From Rhodocyclaceae bacterium (lineage in GTDB: Bacteria; Pseudomonadota; Gammaproteobacteria; Burkholderiales; Rhodocyclaceae): a DNA stretch of 64,000 nucleotides. Position 1 is the first letter of the stretch, and each line of letters opens with the position of its first letter. Location of the stretch: assembly GCA_016702335.1 (NCBI GenBank), contig JADJEF010000018.1, positions 744,001 through 808,000 of the forward strand, given 5' to 3'. This document shows positions 37,299 through 45,818 of the stretch, in pieces. Below the pieces are notes generated by a model. That model did not search any database. It was given only the letters and a program-made list of their open reading frames with translations, and was not told where the DNA came from. The position numbers and the translations under genes are program-made.

Positions 37299-38485
37299 TT
37301 TGGCTGCTGATCCTGATTGCCGTCATTGCCATCGGCGGTTTCTGGTTTGCTGCGCCGCTGATGGCAATGGCTGCGGCCAGCAAGGCCATTCCCGACAAAC
37401 CGGCCGCCCTGCAACGCATTGCCGGCCTGATGCAGGAGCACCAGATTTCTCTCGACGAGGTCGCTGTCGCGCTCAATAGTCCGGCAGTGGCAGCCCCTGC
37501 GCTACCGGCTCGCGCTGCCAGCGATATCGCCAAGACGCTGTTCAGCTATCTTGGTGCGATATTCATTCTTGCCGGCATCAGCACCTATATCGGCATGTTC
37601 TGGGACAGTATGGGAAGCGCCATGCGCATTCTTGTTACCCTGGGTGTCGGCTACGTGCTGCTGGTCGTTCTGGTCGCGGCACTGCATGAGAAAAAATACC
37701 CCAGGCTAGAAGCACCGCTGGTCATTGCTACCGCCTTCATGCTGACCTCCGGCTGGTTTGTGCTCATCCATGAGCTATTTCCCGCCGGGGATAATTGGCG
37801 CAAAGCTGCCGCAGCGGTTTTTGGCCTGATGACACTGCATCAGGCCGCCCTGCTCTACCGCTACCGCCTGACCCTTCTGGTGCTGACCGCATTGTTTTTT
37901 GCCTACAGCTTCATGCAGGTTGGGCTGGATCTGCTCGACCTGCCCGGCGATGTCATCGCCATCACCCTGGGCATTTCGCTGTTTGTCGTCGCGACCGAGC
38001 TGAACAACAGTCGCTTTCGCGTGCTGGCCGAACTGGCCTTGCTGATCGCCGCCGTCTGGCTCAACGCCGGCCTGTTCGACCGAATGGCCACGCTGACCGA
38101 CCCCAATCTGGCGGCGCTGGTCACCGGCCTGTGTCTTATGTCCACAGCGTTCGGTCTGCAGCGCGCGCAGCAATTTCATCGTCTGAACGGCTTGGGCTAT
38201 TTCGCAGGCTCACTCATGCTCTATGCGGCGCTGTTTGATCAGGTGCGAGGCACCCAGTTCGAACTGCTCTATCTCGCCGCCACTGCCGCCATGCTTTACG
38301 CCTGTGTCCAGTTGCAAAGCCGCGCCTTGCTGCTGACAACGGTTCTCGCCATGCTCGGATTCATTGGCTACTTCGGTGCTCAGCACTTCGCCGATTCACT
38401 TGGCTGGCCCATCACTCTGGTGCTCATGGGCGTGGCCTTTTTTGGGGTGAGCGCCCTGGCCATGAAGGTGCGACGGCAAATGTAA
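37295..38485 (+). CDS. Polytopic membrane protein, DUF2157-like
   Basis: A 396-residue protein with an N-terminal hydrophobic helix, a short cytoplasmic segment (about 25-70) and roughly ten further membrane helices. The arrangement and helix spacing resemble DUF2157 proteins, which have no known function. The N-terminal segment with repeated Ala and a region like a short helical bundle is typical. It overlaps the preceding gene by 4 bases. Nothing in the sequence shows a transport motif. Confidence 0.7.
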   Translation: MIWLLILIAVIAIGGFWFAAPLMAMAAASKAIPDKPAALQRIAGLMQEHQISLDEVAVALNSPAVAAPALPARAASDIAKTLFSYLGAIFILAGISTYIGMFWDSMGSAMRILVTLGVGYVLLVVLVAALHEKKYPRLEAPLVIATAFMLTSGWFVLIHELFPAGDNWRKAAAAVFGLMTLHQAALLYRYRLTLLVLTALFFAYSFMQVGLDLLDLPGDVIAITLGISLFVVATELNNSRFRVLAELALLIAAVWLNAGLFDRMATLTDPNLAALVTGLCLMSTAFGLQRAQQFHRLNGLGYFAGSLMLYAALFDQVRGTQFELLYLAATAAMLYACVQLQSRALLLTTVLAMLGFIGYFGAQHFADSLGWPITLVLMGVAFFGVSALAMKVRRQM

Positions 38486-38567
38486 GCGGCATCCGCCATG
38501 GCCTAGTGCAGCATTCCATCCGCGACCACTGGCGGCACCGTCAGGCTTCCCGCGCGCGATCCGCTTT

Positions 38568-39167
38568 CTACTGGCGTACCCACGTATTGACTTTTGAACC
38601 ATAGGCAACGTCAATACGATTGACACCGGCCACTGTGCAGATTGCAACGCCCGGATAACCCGGCACGGAGTAGTCAAATTTTCGCCCCTGCTCAATCCAG
38701 CGGCCGCTCGCCATGCGCCGGTTCCCCTTGACGTCGATGAACGTGATCGTCACCTGATTGCCCTGCGAGTTCACCTGGACGGAACTGCCGCTGTCGGACT
38801 TCCATAGCCCCGTGATATTGACCGGCGCGGGCGCAGAGTGCGACTGACTGGCGCCCCCACGCGTAAGCATCCAGGTACCCTTACTTGATGTAAACCGTAA
38901 CTTGTCGCGGCTCAGGAAAGTCCCGACAACCGTGCCTGAATTTGCTTCGTAAGTGAAGGTTTCGCCAGTGTGCATCCACCACCCGCGATATTCGTAGGCC
39001 TTGCCGTTATTGTCCCAGCGGATCGTCACATTGGAACTATCAGAAGCAATGCGGACAACCGCACCCGCGTCGGTATACCAGATACCGTTGGCATCAAAGG
39101 CAAGCGCAGGCAGCGCGGCCCACAGCAACAAAAACGGCAGAGCAAGGCGGCGAAAAATCCTGATCAT
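38568..39167 (-). CDS. Secreted beta-rich protein of unknown function
   Basis: A 199-residue exported protein. The ATG at 39167 has a GGAGACG ribosome-binding site and a signal peptide ending ALA (about residue 23). Two similar halves follow, each starting with a Trp-containing strand (GIWYTDAGAVVRI and GLWKSDSGSSVQV). In each, the start is followed by a strand with V-T-I and then an R-x-W motif (YRGWWM; ASGRWIEQG), which suggests an internal duplication of a small beta domain. One Cys near the C-terminus (AICTVAG). No named family is recognised. Confidence 0.7.
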   Translation of the reverse strand: MIRIFRRLALPFLLLWAALPALAFDANGIWYTDAGAVVRIASDSSNVTIRWDNNGKAYEYRGWWMHTGETFTYEANSGTVVGTFLSRDKLRFTSSKGTWMLTRGGASQSHSAPAPVNITGLWKSDSGSSVQVNSQGNQVTITFIDVKGNRRMASGRWIEQGRKFDYSVPGYPGVAICTVAGVNRIDVAYGSKVNTWVRQ

Positions 39168-39302
39168 GGTTTGCGTCTCCAGAGGAGTTGGCGGATTGAA
39201 GGCTAGACGCCCCCGGTGAAACACGAAGTTCCTTGAAACTGGTTCTCACTATACGGCGAGAACTCCCCATGCTCCCGCATTCGTCGCTACACGGAAAGCA
39301 CC

Positions 39303-41792
39303 TTAACGGGTCGGGCGCGGAACGGGCGTCACGTTCCAGATCGTCCGGGCGTACTCGGCGATCGTGCGATCCGACGAAAACTTGCCCATGCCGGCGACAT
39401 TCCGGATCGCCATCCGAACCCATTCTTCCGGGTGCTGGAAGGCACCCGCCACCTTTTCCTGGCAGGCGACATAGGCGGCGTAATCCGCCAGCAGCAGGTA
39501 GTGATCGCCGTGATAGGTCAGGTTATCGAACACTGGCTTGTAGCGATCACGATCGCCCGGCGAGAAATAGCCGTCGCGAATCATGTTGAGCACCTGATTC
39601 AGCTCAGGATTGTGATCGTAATGCACCCACGGGTTATAGCCGGCCGCCACCGTTGCGGTCACTTCATCCGCAGTCAGGCCGAAAATAAAAATGTTCTCCG
39701 GCCCGACCTCGTCGCGAATTTCGACATTGGCACCGTCCAGCGTACCGATGGTCAGCGCGCCATTGAGCGCCAGCTTCATGTTGCCGGTGCCGGAGGCCTC
39801 GGTACCCGCCGTCGAGATCTGCTCGGAAAGATCGGCAGCCGGGATGATGATTTCTGCACTGGAGACATCGTAGTTGGGGATAAAGACTACCTTCAGCCGG
39901 TCGCGCATCAGCGGGTCGTTATTGACCACCTCGGCAACATCATGAATCAGGCGGATTATCAGCTTGGCCATGCGATAGCCCGGTGCTGCCTTGCCGGCAA
40001 AGATCACGGTGCGCGGCGGCGCGTCGCCACCGGCGCGCAAGCGGTTGTAGAGCGTGATGACATGCAGCATGTTCAGCAATTGGCGCTTGTACTCATGGAT
40101 GCGCTTGATCTGCACATCGAACAAACTCGCGGGATCGAGCACGATGCCGACCCGCAGCCGAACCAGGTGCGCAAGATGCTGCTTGTTCTCGCGCTTGATC
40201 TGGGCAAAGGCGGCGCAAAAGCCGGCATCGTTGGCCCACGGAGTCAGCGCGCGCAACTGGTCGAGTTCCTTGATCCAACCCTTGCCCAGCTTTCCGGTGA
40301 TCAGCTCCGCCAGCCCCGGATTGGCCTGATTCAGCCAGCGTCTGGGGGTCACGCCGTTGGTCATATTGACGATTTTCTCCGGCCACAGCGCATGAAAGTC
40401 GGCAAAGATGGTTTCCTTCATCAAGCGTGTGTGGATCGCCGCGACGCCATTAACTTTATGACTGCCAACGATCGCCAAATGCGCCATGCGGATACGCTTG
40501 CCGTGCCCCTCATCAATCAGCGACATACGCTGCCAGCGCTCCGGATCGTTGGGGTAGTGGTGAATGACATCTTTCAGGAAGCGGTGATTGATCTCGAAAA
40601 TTATTTGCAGGTGACGTGGCAGCACGCGCTCGAAAAGCCCTGCGGGCCAGGTTTCCAGGGCTTCGGGCATCAGGGTATGGTTGGTGTAGCTGAAGGTGCG
40701 CGTCGTGATGTCCCAGGCGTTGTCCCAGCCGAGGTGGTATTGGTCGGTCAGAAGCCGCATGAGCTCGGCCACGGCAATGGAGGGATGGGTGTCATTGAGC
40801 TGGATCGCGACCTTCTCGGGCAACTGATCCATTGGCAGGTCGGACTTTAAAAAGCGATAAATCATGTCCTGCAGCGAAGCAGAGACAAAGAAGTACTGCT
40901 GCTTCAGGCGCAGCTCACGCCCCATCTCGGTCGCGTCGTTGGGATACAGCACCTTGGAAAGATTTTCCGAGTCGTTCTTGCGTTCTACCGCACCGATGTA
41001 GTTGCCTTCATTGAACACCCCCAAATCGAAGTCTCGACTCGCTTTGGCCGCCCACAGGCGCATGTTGTTCACGGTGCCCGTGTCGAAACCTGGAACGGGA
41101 TAGTCGTAAGCCATCGCCATTACGTCGTCGGCGTCCACCCACTGGTAGCTGCGCCCGCCATGGGCGTCTGGATAATCAACCACACGTCCGTGAAACTTGA
41201 CCTGGTAGAGCACCTCCGGGCGCGGGAATTCCCAGGGGCTTCCATAGCGCAGCCAGTTGTCGGGGTGCTCCTCTTGCTGCCCACCCTCGATGGCCTGATG
41301 GAACATCCCATACTCATAGCGAATGCCATAGCCGTAACCGGCGACACCCATGGTCGCCATCGAATCGAGAAAGCAGGCCGCGAGACGGCCCAAGCCGCCA
41401 TTGCCGAGCGCGGCGTCAGGTTCCATCTCGCGAATGTTGAGCCGCTCCAGTCCCATTTCCCCGAGTGCCGCCAAGGCACTCTCGAACTCTTTGTCCGCAC
41501 TGATGTTCAAAATGCTGTTGGTCAGCGTGCGGCCCATCAGGAATTCAAGCGACAAGTAGTACACCCGCTTGCGATCTTCGTCGTAATAACTGCGCATGGT
41601 CTCCATCCAGCGCTCGATCATGCGCTCACGGACTATGGCGGCGGCAGCGAAAAACCAGTCGCGATCAGTGGCGGTTATCGGATCCTTGCCAATCGTGTAG
41701 ACCAGTCGGTTATACAACGAGCGCTGAATCGATTTGACGTCAAGCTTGGGACGATCAAGATCCAGTTCAGGCGGGGCGACAGATTTTTTCAT
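39303..41792 (-). CDS. glgP: Glycogen phosphorylase
   Basis: An 829-residue enzyme that releases glucose-1-phosphate from glycogen or maltodextrin. The ATG at 41792 is used; upstream codons lack support. Seen: YYLSLEFLMGRTLTNS, GNGGLGRLAACFLDSMAT, the PLP-lysine region EASGTGNMKLALNGA, and DGANVEIRDEVG. Full family length. No other glycogen genes are near. It diverges from prfC, with 133 bases between their starts. Confidence 0.96.
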   Translation of the reverse strand: MKKSVAPPELDLDRPKLDVKSIQRSLYNRLVYTIGKDPITATDRDWFFAAAAIVRERMIERWMETMRSYYDEDRKRVYYLSLEFLMGRTLTNSILNISADKEFESALAALGEMGLERLNIREMEPDAALGNGGLGRLAACFLDSMATMGVAGYGYGIRYEYGMFHQAIEGGQQEEHPDNWLRYGSPWEFPRPEVLYQVKFHGRVVDYPDAHGGRSYQWVDADDVMAMAYDYPVPGFDTGTVNNMRLWAAKASRDFDLGVFNEGNYIGAVERKNDSENLSKVLYPNDATEMGRELRLKQQYFFVSASLQDMIYRFLKSDLPMDQLPEKVAIQLNDTHPSIAVAELMRLLTDQYHLGWDNAWDITTRTFSYTNHTLMPEALETWPAGLFERVLPRHLQIIFEINHRFLKDVIHHYPNDPERWQRMSLIDEGHGKRIRMAHLAIVGSHKVNGVAAIHTRLMKETIFADFHALWPEKIVNMTNGVTPRRWLNQANPGLAELITGKLGKGWIKELDQLRALTPWANDAGFCAAFAQIKRENKQHLAHLVRLRVGIVLDPASLFDVQIKRIHEYKRQLLNMLHVITLYNRLRAGGDAPPRTVIFAGKAAPGYRMAKLIIRLIHDVAEVVNNDPLMRDRLKVVFIPNYDVSSAEIIIPAADLSEQISTAGTEASGTGNMKLALNGALTIGTLDGANVEIRDEVGPENIFIFGLTADEVTATVAAGYNPWVHYDHNPELNQVLNMIRDGYFSPGDRDRYKPVFDNLTYHGDHYLLLADYAAYVACQEKVAGAFQHPEEWVRMAIRNVAGMGKFSSDRTIAEYARTIWNVTPVPRPTR

Positions 41793-41925
41793 GGGATGCC
41801 TATCGAGAATAGAACGGCGAAGTCTGGGCTGCGCGTCTGATAATACTCGTGCCCGCAAAAGTCGGCGCAGCCTCTTCGGGCCGCTTCCGTATAATCAGTG
41901 CCCTTCCCGTCGCATCGAGAATTCC

Positions 41926-43512
41926 GTGTCTGCTACCGAAAAAGAAGTCGCCAGCGAACTGGCGCGCCGTCGCACCTTTGCCATTATTTCTCACCCCGAC
42001 GCCGGCAAAACCACGCTGACCGAAAAGCTCTTGTGGTTCGGTGGCGCGATTCAGATTGCCGGCGAAGTGCGCGCGCGCAAAGCGCAGCGTCATGCCACCT
42101 CTGACTGGATGGAACTGGAAAAGCAGCGTGGCATCTCGGTAACCAGCTCGGTGATGCAGTTCCCCTACCGCGAATGCATGATCAACCTGCTTGACACGCC
42201 GGGCCACGAAGACTTTTCCGAAGACACTTATCGCACCCTCACCGCGGTCGATTCGGCCACCATGGTGATCGACTCGGTCAATGGCGTCGAGGCGCAGACC
42301 ATCAAGTTGCTCGGGGTCTGCCGCCTGCGCGATACGCCCATCATCACCTTCATCAACAAGCTCGACCGCGAAGGCCGCGAGCCAATCGACCTGCTCGACG
42401 AGATCGAAGATGTGCTCAAAATCCAGTGCGCGCCGATGACCTGGCCGATCGGCATGGGCAAGCGCTTTCGTGGCGTCTATCACCTCTATGACGACATGAT
42501 TTACTTCTTCGACCCGCAGGCCGAGAAAGGCACTTCAGAGGTCATCGAGGGCCTGAACAACCCGCGCCTGGACGAACTCATCGGTACGCAAGCCGACGAA
42601 CTTCGTAACGACATCGAACTGGTGCGTGGTGCCTCGCATGAGTTCAACCGCGAGGCCTATCAGTCAGGCAAACAGACACCGGTGTTCTTTGGCTCGGCGG
42701 TGAATAACTTCGGTGTGCAAAGCCTGCTCGACGCCATTGTCGAACTCTCGCCCGGCCCGCAGCCACGCGCTGCCGAGTCGCGCATTGTCGAGCCCAACGA
42801 AACCAGGTTCAGCGGCTTCGTGTTCAAGATTCAGGCCAATATGGACCCGAAGCATCGCGACCGCATTGCCTTTGTGCGCGTATGTTCGGGCAAGTTCGAG
42901 CGCGGCATCAAGCTCAAGCAGCTATCGACCGGCAAAACCCTGGCGGTCAACAATGCCATTACCTTTATGGCGCAAGACCGCAACACCACCGACGAAGCCT
43001 GGCCCGGCGACATTCTGGGCATTCCAAACCATGGCACGGTATTGCTTGGCGATGCCTTCAGTGAAGGCGAAGACCTTAAATTTACTGGCATCCCCTGCTT
43101 CGCACCGGAGTTTTTCCGTCGTGCGCAAATACGCAACCCGATGAAAATGAAGCAGCTGCAAAAGGGCTTGCAGCAGTTGGCCGAGGAAGGCGCGACCCAG
43201 CTGTTCAAACCAATTCATAGCAACGATCTGATTCTGGGCGCGGTGGGCACGCTGCAATTTGATGTGGTGTCGCACCGACTGGAGCACGAGTACGGCGTCG
43301 ATTGCATTTTCGAGCCGTATAACGTCGCCACGGCACGCTGGCTGCGCGGCAAGGATGCCGACATTCAGGCACTGACGGATAAGTCCGGAGTGAATGTCGC
43401 GCTCGACGGTGCGGGCGACTATGTGTACCTCGCGCCCAACCGGGTGAACCTGCAGATGACGCAGGAACGTCACCCCGATGTCGTCTTTCTGGAGACGCGG
43501 GAGATTCATTGA
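41926..43512 (+). CDS. prfC: Peptide chain release factor 3
   Basis: RF3 is the GTPase that recycles RF1/RF2 from the ribosome. The GTG at 41926 yields a 528-residue protein, matching the 529 of E. coli; longer upstream readings overlap glgP's upstream region and are not needed. Motifs: G1 SHPDAGKTTLTE, switch region QRGISVTSSVM, G3 DTPGHEDF, G4 NKLD. The C-terminal RF3-specific domain includes EYGVDCIFEPYNVATARWL. A degenerate partial match to the dispersed repeat lies about 60 bases upstream of the start. Confidence 0.96.
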   Translation: MSATEKEVASELARRRTFAIISHPDAGKTTLTEKLLWFGGAIQIAGEVRARKAQRHATSDWMELEKQRGISVTSSVMQFPYRECMINLLDTPGHEDFSEDTYRTLTAVDSATMVIDSVNGVEAQTIKLLGVCRLRDTPIITFINKLDREGREPIDLLDEIEDVLKIQCAPMTWPIGMGKRFRGVYHLYDDMIYFFDPQAEKGTSEVIEGLNNPRLDELIGTQADELRNDIELVRGASHEFNREAYQSGKQTPVFFGSAVNNFGVQSLLDAIVELSPGPQPRAAESRIVEPNETRFSGFVFKIQANMDPKHRDRIAFVRVCSGKFERGIKLKQLSTGKTLAVNNAITFMAQDRNTTDEAWPGDILGIPNHGTVLLGDAFSEGEDLKFTGIPCFAPEFFRRAQIRNPMKMKQLQKGLQQLAEEGATQLFKPIHSNDLILGAVGTLQFDVVSHRLEHEYGVDCIFEPYNVATARWLRGKDADIQALTDKSGVNVALDGAGDYVYLAPNRVNLQMTQERHPDVVFLETREIH

Positions 43513-43516
43513 ACCA

Positions 43517-43541
43517 GGGGGCTGACCCCGGGGCTGACCCC
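43517..43541. repeat. Tandem pair of the palindrome-like 12-mer GGGGCTGACCCC
   Basis: Two adjacent copies between the prfC stop and the next small gene. Each is an imperfect inverted repeat (GGGG...CCCC) and could form a small hairpin. Confidence 0.7.
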
Positions 43542-43565
43542 GCAGATCAGAAGCGCCGCCGGCGC

Positions 43566-43721
43566 ATGACCTGCGTCGGCTGCCGCTACTACTTCATTAC
43601 CTACGAGCCCACCTTCCCTTACGGGTGCCAGTTGCTCGGGTTCAAGAGCAAACGCGCTCCAATTATCGAGGTCTATGCCGCGACACAAACCGACTGTCAG
43701 GGCTACGAACCACGGCCCTGA
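43566..43721 (+). CDS. Small Cys-containing protein, unknown function
   Basis: A 51-residue protein starting at the ATG of MTCVGCRYYFITYE. Four Cys (CVGC, YGCQL, TDCQG) suggest a small metal site. The frame continues upstream to a TTG overlapping the prfC stop, but that part is made of the GGGGCTGACCCC repeats and four Arg codons and is less likely to be translated. The dense aromatic and Cys pattern looks like a genuine conserved small protein. It is probably co-transcribed with prfC. Confidence 0.65.
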   Translation: MTCVGCRYYFITYEPTFPYGCQLLGFKSKRAPIIEVYAATQTDCQGYEPRP

Positions 43722-43737
43722 GCGCTATTTTTCCGGG

Positions 43738-43908
43738 TTACACCACCAAGTCCTGCCGGCTGCGCGCCCACAATTCCAACGGCACGCCGACTGTGCGCTT
43801 GAGCAACTCGCGCACTGCCAAGGCGGTGACCGGGCGGTCGAACGAAACGCTATGCACAAAACGCTGCCCGGCCAAACGATACAACCAACTGCGGCGACGT
43901 ACGATCAT
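43738..43908 (-). CDS. Small basic protein of unknown function
   Basis: A 56-residue Arg-rich protein (MIVRRRSWLYRLAGQRF...) with a strong AGGAG ribosome-binding site 8 bases before the ATG at 43908. The longer open frame upstream would overlap the next gene and lacks support. It contains no Cys. The function is unknown; it may follow the Cys-repeat protein gene, from whose stop it is separated by 85 bases. Confidence 0.5.
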   Translation of the reverse strand: MIVRRRSWLYRLAGQRFVHSVSFDRPVTALAVRELLKRTVGVPLELWARSRQDLVV

Positions 43909-43993
43909 TTCATTTCTCCTCGCGGGCACTGGCCCGGCAAGTGAGTTAACGTCACTGCCGGGCAAAAGCTTTACCGTCGTCGCAACGGCTTGA

Positions 43994-44581
43994 CTACAAG
44001 CTCTTTGGTGCCACTGCGCCAGTAGCGCCGGCGGGTGTGGCGCCCGCAGCAGCGTTGGGTTTTTGCTGGCCATGGCGCTCTTTCATTTCCTTGCGCTTGG
44101 CTTCACAGGCCTGTGGGTCCGCATCGCACCTGGCTTTCATTTCTTCACGGCGCTCCTTGCGCTTCTCCTGCATTTCCTTGCGCTTGGCTTCGCAGGCTTG
44201 CGGGTCCGCATCGCACTTGGCTTTCATCTTGTCATGCATTTCCTTGCGCTTTTCTTCGCAGGCTTTGGGGTCGGCCTCGCACGTGGCTTTCATTTCTTCG
44301 CGGCGCGCCTTGCGCTTTTCCTGCATCTCTTTACGCTTGGCTTCACAGGCTTGCGGGTCCGCATCGCACTTGGCCTTCATCTTGTCATGCATTTCCTTGC
44401 GCCTTTCTTCGCAGGCCTTCGGGTCAGCCTGGCACTTGGCGCGCATGGCTTCGCGCTGCTCCGCGCTGGGCATGCCGCCCACCGCTGAAGTGGTGGAAGT
44501 GCCTGCGATCGGGGTCTGCGCCCAAAGTGCAAAGCTACTTGCGGTCATTGCGACGAATACGAGTTTCTTGAGGTGTTTCAT
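43994..44581 (-). CDS. Periplasmic coiled-coil protein with five C-x6-C repeats
   Basis: A 195-residue exported protein. It has a signal peptide (MKHLKKLVF..., ending LWAQ near 22) and an AAGGAG ribosome-binding site. Residues 46-170 are a highly charged helical array with five C-x6-C units of form CxADPxACExxRKEM (Cys at 50/57, 72/79, 101/108, 123/130, 152/159). The array repeats with an exact 51-residue period. Lys, Arg and Glu dominate between the Cys pairs, suggesting long helices with disulfide-stapled or metal-binding turns at each ADP(Q/K)A. It ends in an Ala/Gly/Pro tail. I do not recognise a characterised family. Neighbours are the DUF1501/DUF1800 pair. Confidence 0.8.
   Translation of the reverse strand: MKHLKKLVFVAMTASSFALWAQTPIAGTSTTSAVGGMPSAEQREAMRAKCQADPKACEERRKEMHDKMKAKCDADPQACEAKRKEMQEKRKARREEMKATCEADPKACEEKRKEMHDKMKAKCDADPQACEAKRKEMQEKRKERREEMKARCDADPQACEAKRKEMKERHGQQKPNAAAGATPAGATGAVAPKSL
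44072..44446 (-). repeat. 153-bp in-frame tandem repeat in the C-x6-C protein gene
   Basis: About 2.4 copies of a 153-base unit (51 residues), each unit holding two C-x6-C motifs. The repetition also creates long spurious open frames on the plus strand. Confidence 0.85.
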
Positions 44582-44607
44582 GACAAGCTCCTTGGAGAAA
44601 AGTGGCA

Positions 44608-45810
44608 TCAAGCGAGGAAATTCAGCGTCGGAAAGCGCCCTCGCAGCACCTCCCGTGATTCCATTTGCCACCAGCGCTCCAGCACGGTGGCATAGACACT
44701 ACGAAAATCAACGGCAAACGACAGATTGCCGTTCCCATCCAGTTGATCCAGCTTTGGGGCTTGACCATACAGCCCGCCACGCACCGCACCGCCCATGGCG
44801 AAATGCACGCTGGCCGTACCGTGATCGGTGCCACGACTGCGATTTTCGGCGGCGCGCCGGCCAAACTCCGCATAGGTCACTACCAGCGTCTGTTGCCAAA
44901 GCCCTAGCTCCTCAAGCCCACTACGCAGGGCCGCCAGGCCTTCGCCCAATTGCTTGAGCAAGGCAGCGTGAATCCCTGGCTGATTCTGGTGCGTATCAAA
45001 ACCCGACAGCGTCAGGCGCAGCGCGGCAATCCCGCCCTGGGTGCCCTGCCCCGCCAGCACCTCGCAGCCGGCGCGAACCGTGCGCCCGAAGTTGCCGTCG
45101 GGGAACGTCGTACGCAGGCCTGCCCCCACAGACACGAGCCGCTCGCCGGCACGGCGCACATCGCCCTCAACAGCGTGCACATGACGCAAGGCGGCGGGAA
45201 TTTCCTTGTCGTCCGCGCTACCGGATTGTCCCAAGGAGCGCGCCTGGCGCGAGAACTTGGCGGCCATATCGCCCCCCGCGGAATTACCACCGCCCCCGAG
45301 TACCACCATGCGCCGGCCGCCCGCCAGTGGCCCCATGTCACTGCTGCCAAGCGCCACAGCATCGGCGGCAAAGTTTGCGGGCGGCGGCGACTGTGCAAAA
45401 ACCCGAGCCAACCAGCCAGCGTCGAGATAGTCGCTGCTTGCCGACGCGGTATCCCAGATGTCGATCGAACGGAAGTGCGAAAGATTGGGTTGCGGATAAC
45501 CCACACCTTGTAATACGGCCAAGCTTCCATCTCGCCATAGCGGCAGCAACGGTTCCAGCGCCGGGTGAAAACCCGCTTGCTCGCTCACCGGCAGTACGGC
45601 ATCACGGGCAAGACCGATGGTCGGGCGCAGGCGAGCGTAGCCGGGGTCAGCATAGGGCACCAGGGTATTGAGCCCGTCGTTGCCACCTTTGAGCTCGACC
45701 AGGATGAGCAGGCGCTGATAGGGACTGGCCGCCAGTGCCTTTGGCGGTGCCAGGAGTGCCAGCCCGCTGCCACCGGCAAACTGAAGGAAACGACGACGGT
45801 TCATGGACAT
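44608..45810 (-). CDS. DUF1501 protein, Tat-exported
   Basis: A 400-residue protein of the DUF1501 (sulfatase-like fold) family. It has a twin-arginine signal (MNRRRFLQFAGGSGLALLA) and the family blocks LLILVELKGGNDGLNTLVPY, LSHFRSIDIWDTAS, TLVVTYAEFGRRAAENRSRGTDHGTA and FRSVYATVLERWW. A good AGGGGA ribosome-binding site precedes the ATG at 45810. DUF1501 genes nearly always sit beside DUF1800 genes, as here (8 bases). The activity of the pair is unknown; export through Tat suggests a cofactor or prior folding. Confidence 0.93.
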   Translation of the reverse strand: MSMNRRRFLQFAGGSGLALLAPPKALAASPYQRLLILVELKGGNDGLNTLVPYADPGYARLRPTIGLARDAVLPVSEQAGFHPALEPLLPLWRDGSLAVLQGVGYPQPNLSHFRSIDIWDTASASSDYLDAGWLARVFAQSPPPANFAADAVALGSSDMGPLAGGRRMVVLGGGGNSAGGDMAAKFSRQARSLGQSGSADDKEIPAALRHVHAVEGDVRRAGERLVSVGAGLRTTFPDGNFGRTVRAGCEVLAGQGTQGGIAALRLTLSGFDTHQNQPGIHAALLKQLGEGLAALRSGLEELGLWQQTLVVTYAEFGRRAAENRSRGTDHGTASVHFAMGGAVRGGLYGQAPKLDQLDGNGNLSFAVDFRSVYATVLERWWQMESREVLRGRFPTLNFLA

Positions 45811-45818
45811 GATTTCCC

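Noticed and set aside
39432..40850. 472-codon plus-strand open frame opposite glgP
   Set aside because: Antisense to a complete, highly conserved glycogen phosphorylase.
41853..41870. Possible twelfth copy of the dispersed repeat upstream of prfC
   Set aside because: Only CGCCGACTT and part of the GCGG tail are present, without the full core or GCCGT flank; too weak to count.
44037..44957. Long plus-strand open frames opposite the C-x6-C repeat gene
   Set aside because: They arise from the 153-bp tandem repeat read in antisense, have no ribosome-binding site and give low-complexity products; the minus-strand gene has a signal peptide and a good ribosome-binding site.
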